This document shows, in pieces, positions 62,230 through 64,000 of a stretch of DNA of 64,000 nt. The notes under the pieces were generated by a model. It saw only the letters and a list, made by a program, of their open reading frames with translations. It was not told the DNA's origin and searched no databases. Position 1 is the stretch's first letter, and every line of letters starts with the position of its first letter. The translations under genes and the position numbers were made by a program. This stretch comes from Phalacrocorax aristotelis (Eukaryota; Chordata; Aves; Suliformes; Phalacrocoracidae), in the NCBI RefSeq assembly GCF_949628215.1, contig NC_134276.1:217392610-217456609 (forward strand). Direction: 5' to 3'.

Positions 62230-62978
62230 CATGGGGATGGTGGCTCCCGGCCCCCTGCCCGCTGTCCCTTTTCCCAGGGCCGTGGGAAGGCTCCGGCTGG
62301 CACCGGCCAAGGTTGGGCACCGCAGCCCCGCCGTCCCCCCTCTGTGGCGCTCCCCGTTCCAGCCAAACCCGTCCCAGGAACCGGCCAGGGCTGTCGGTGA
62401 GTCACTTGCCAGCGGGGTGAGAGGTGGGGAGGTGCCCAAATCCCACCGCCCACGGTGCCGGCTGCAGCTTGGAGCTGCGGCTTGGAAAAGGGCAAGAATT
62501 GGGTCAAGAAGGTGCAAGATGAAGATTTTCGCATCGGGGGGAGCTTGGCGAGACAGGGGCCTAAACTGTGGCCATGTTGGTGGTGACGGCGGGGGGGGGA
62601 ATTGGTTTAAAGTTTGGTGCGGGACAGAGGTGAGAGCGGGTGACGGTCACCCCAGGTGGCACAAATAAAATTAACAAATGCCTGGAAGCACTTTGCACCC
62701 AACGAAGGCCCTGAGGGTGCCCGGTGTCCCTCCTCCCAGCTCCCACGGAAGGGACAATGGAGCAATGCTGCCCAAAATCCCATAAAATTGGGTTTGCTTG
62801 CCCAAAATAGACCCATCCCCTCCCAGGTCCTTCAGGGCTGTTGGGCACGAAGGATGGGGACTTGTAGGGCCCAACAGGGGAATAAACACCTGCAGGGCTG
62901 GGAATCCTTTTTTCACCTTTCTTTTGAAGTTTAGCATGAAAAATAAAGGTCTTAAACCATAAAGAGTCTCCAGGATTA
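62230..62978. other. Spacer between CPA1 and the upstream CPA gene
   Basis: About 0.75 kb that holds the CPA1 upstream region (to about 62,500) and the 3' flank of the next gene. No exon or repeat is visible. Such tight head-to-tail spacing suits a tandem gene cluster. Confidence 0.6.
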
Positions 62979-62984
62979 TTTATT
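62979..62984 (-). terminator. Polyadenylation signal of the second CPA gene
   Basis: Plus-strand TTTATT is AATAAA for the minus-strand gene, about 35 bp after its stop codon at 63017. It matches the short 3' UTR seen for CPA1. Confidence 0.75.
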
Positions 62985-63016
62985 TAGACAAGGGAGCATC
63001 ACGGGAGGTGCTGGAT

Positions 63017-63883
63017 TCAGTACGGATGCTCCAGGACATGGAGCATGATGTCCAGCAGCGCCGGCCAGGTCTCAGTAGCAGTGGGGATGATCTGGGTGCT
63101 GGGCAGGAGGAAGCCGTAGCGCCCCGTGTCCCTCAGCTCGAAGGTGAAGGAATATTTCACCCCATTGTCGTAGGCCCAATCGATGGTGGTGCCATCTGCC
63201 CTGTCTGCAGGGAGAGGAGGGTGAGATATGATCCTGACGCTGAGCATTCGTGGCAGACACGACGCCGCAGGATGGGGAAGGGACACTTACAGATGGTGTC
63301 CATGACGCTGCCGTAGGTGTATTTTGTCCCATACACAGCGGCCAAGTCACTGACTGCCTTTTTAGCCAGTTCGTTCTGCAAGGGAGAGCCCAAAAGTGGT
63401 GAGACCTGGTGGACCGAGCCCTTGGGGCAGCAGGGTCTAGAGCCCAGCATCATTTCCCACCCCCTCTGCTCTTGCTTTTCCCCAAAACACCCTTAATTTT
63501 TGGTGGATGGCGGGTACATCTCACACTCATCCTCCCTCCAAGAACCAAGTGATGGGCTTCAAGGTGCAGGTTGCATCTAATGAGAAGGGCAGGGATGGTC
63601 CTGGGATGATCCAACCTGACTCTTCCAGCAAGGCTGGTGCTTGCAGCCCCATGTCTACGTTTCTGGGGCCATCTCACCAGCTCCTGGTGGTCAGGTGCAG
63701 GCACGCTCTTGTAGCCATAGGGGAAAAGCAGCATCTGGGAGTAGCTGTGGATGGAGACGACCGATTTCATGTTCCCGTGGCCACGGATGAAGTCCACGAT
63801 CGCTTTCACTTCGCGCTCGGAGTGGGCGTAGGGGCCGTGGTAGGTCTCAGAGCAGGGGTTGCTGCTGGAGCCAGAGCTGGAGC
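63017..63883 (-). CDS. Second pancreatic-type carboxypeptidase A, last three exons only
   Basis: The 3' part of an M14A carboxypeptidase cut by the window edge. Exons: 63678-63883, 63291-63375, 63017-63204, giving the last 158 or so residues ending [12 protein letters not shown]. Visible counterparts of mature CPA residues: Cys161 (NPCSETYHG), His196 (SIHSYSQ), Tyr248 (codon split between exons), Ile255 (TTIDW), hence A-type specificity, and Glu270 ([13 protein letters not shown]). Exon phases equal those of CPA1, but the first visible exon is 206 nt instead of 200, adding two residues in a serine-glycine-rich loop ([11 protein letters not shown]). It is likely CPA2 or CPA5 by position in the vertebrate cluster. 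[14 protein letters not shown] leans toward CPA5, but the visible part does not settle it. 63884-64000 is intron. Confidence 0.9.
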
Positions 63884-64000
63884 CTGGGGCATGGTGGAAG
63901 AGGCACCATGCAGAGAGGCAGCCCCAGGGAAGGGTTTCTAGCCTCCCCAGGTTTCTCTCCTCTAGCAGGAGGCTTTGATGCTTTGAGGCATGAGCTATGC

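Noticed and set aside
62250-62420. PTF1-type (CACCTG plus TTTCCCA) pancreatic element for CPA1
   Set aside because: A CTTTTCCCA-like half is present near 62270, but I found no E-box at the right spacing, so the bipartite site is not supported.
61499-62668. 389-codon plus-strand open frame over the CPA1 5' exons
   Set aside because: It runs antisense across several confirmed CPA1 exons and introns in GC-rich DNA, has proline/serine-rich low-complexity content and no recognisable domain. It is a shadow of CPA1.

Overview
The window is nuclear DNA from a bird. Its LINEs are CR1 elements with typical avian 3' ends, it carries a fossil LTR element of a type common in birds, its introns are short, and its genes follow the vertebrate order COPG2 - MEST - CEP41 - CPA1 - CPA paralogue (the human 7q32 block). 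The species cannot be fixed from the sequence alone.

Layout. Positions 1-11,100 hold no gene I can support: only CR1 pieces (1-67, 4793-5445, 8106-8262) and a broken avian LTR element (8484-9342). A CpG island with a CCAAT box near 11.2-11.4 kb starts COPG2 (+, 24 coding exons, 11423-33163, 871 aa). MEST follows tail to tail (-, 11 coding exons, 34905-42396, 326 aa, plus a 5' noncoding exon ending at 43221). MEST and CEP41 are head to head. Their first exons lie about 310 bp apart in a CpG island with an NRF1 palindrome and two opposed CCAAT boxes. CEP41 (+, 11 coding exons, 43534-55085, 372 aa) includes one U12-type intron. After about 3.3 kb without genes come CPA1 (-, 11 exons, 58999-62172, 420 aa) and the last three coding exons of a second pancreatic-type carboxypeptidase A gene (-, 63017-63883), which continues past the right edge. 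I assembled all exons by hand. Phases and total lengths close without a break in the four complete genes.

These genes do not form a pathway. COPG2 is a COPI vesicle-coat subunit, MEST an ER alpha/beta-hydrolase, CEP41 a ciliary/centrosomal protein, and the CPAs secreted digestive zymogens. They are a long-conserved neighbourhood. In mammals MEST is imprinted, and its promoter/first intron is the differentially methylated region. In this bird that same first intron holds two tandem-repeat arrays: a G-rich 30-bp minisatellite and a GC-rich array of about 20 bp.

I found no new multi-gene system. The observations most worth a second look are the repeat-laden MEST first intron beside a bidirectional promoter, the interleaved MEST/COPG2 polyadenylation signals, the U12 intron in the CEP41 rhodanese-like domain, and a perfect 17-bp hairpin in COPG2 intron 13.
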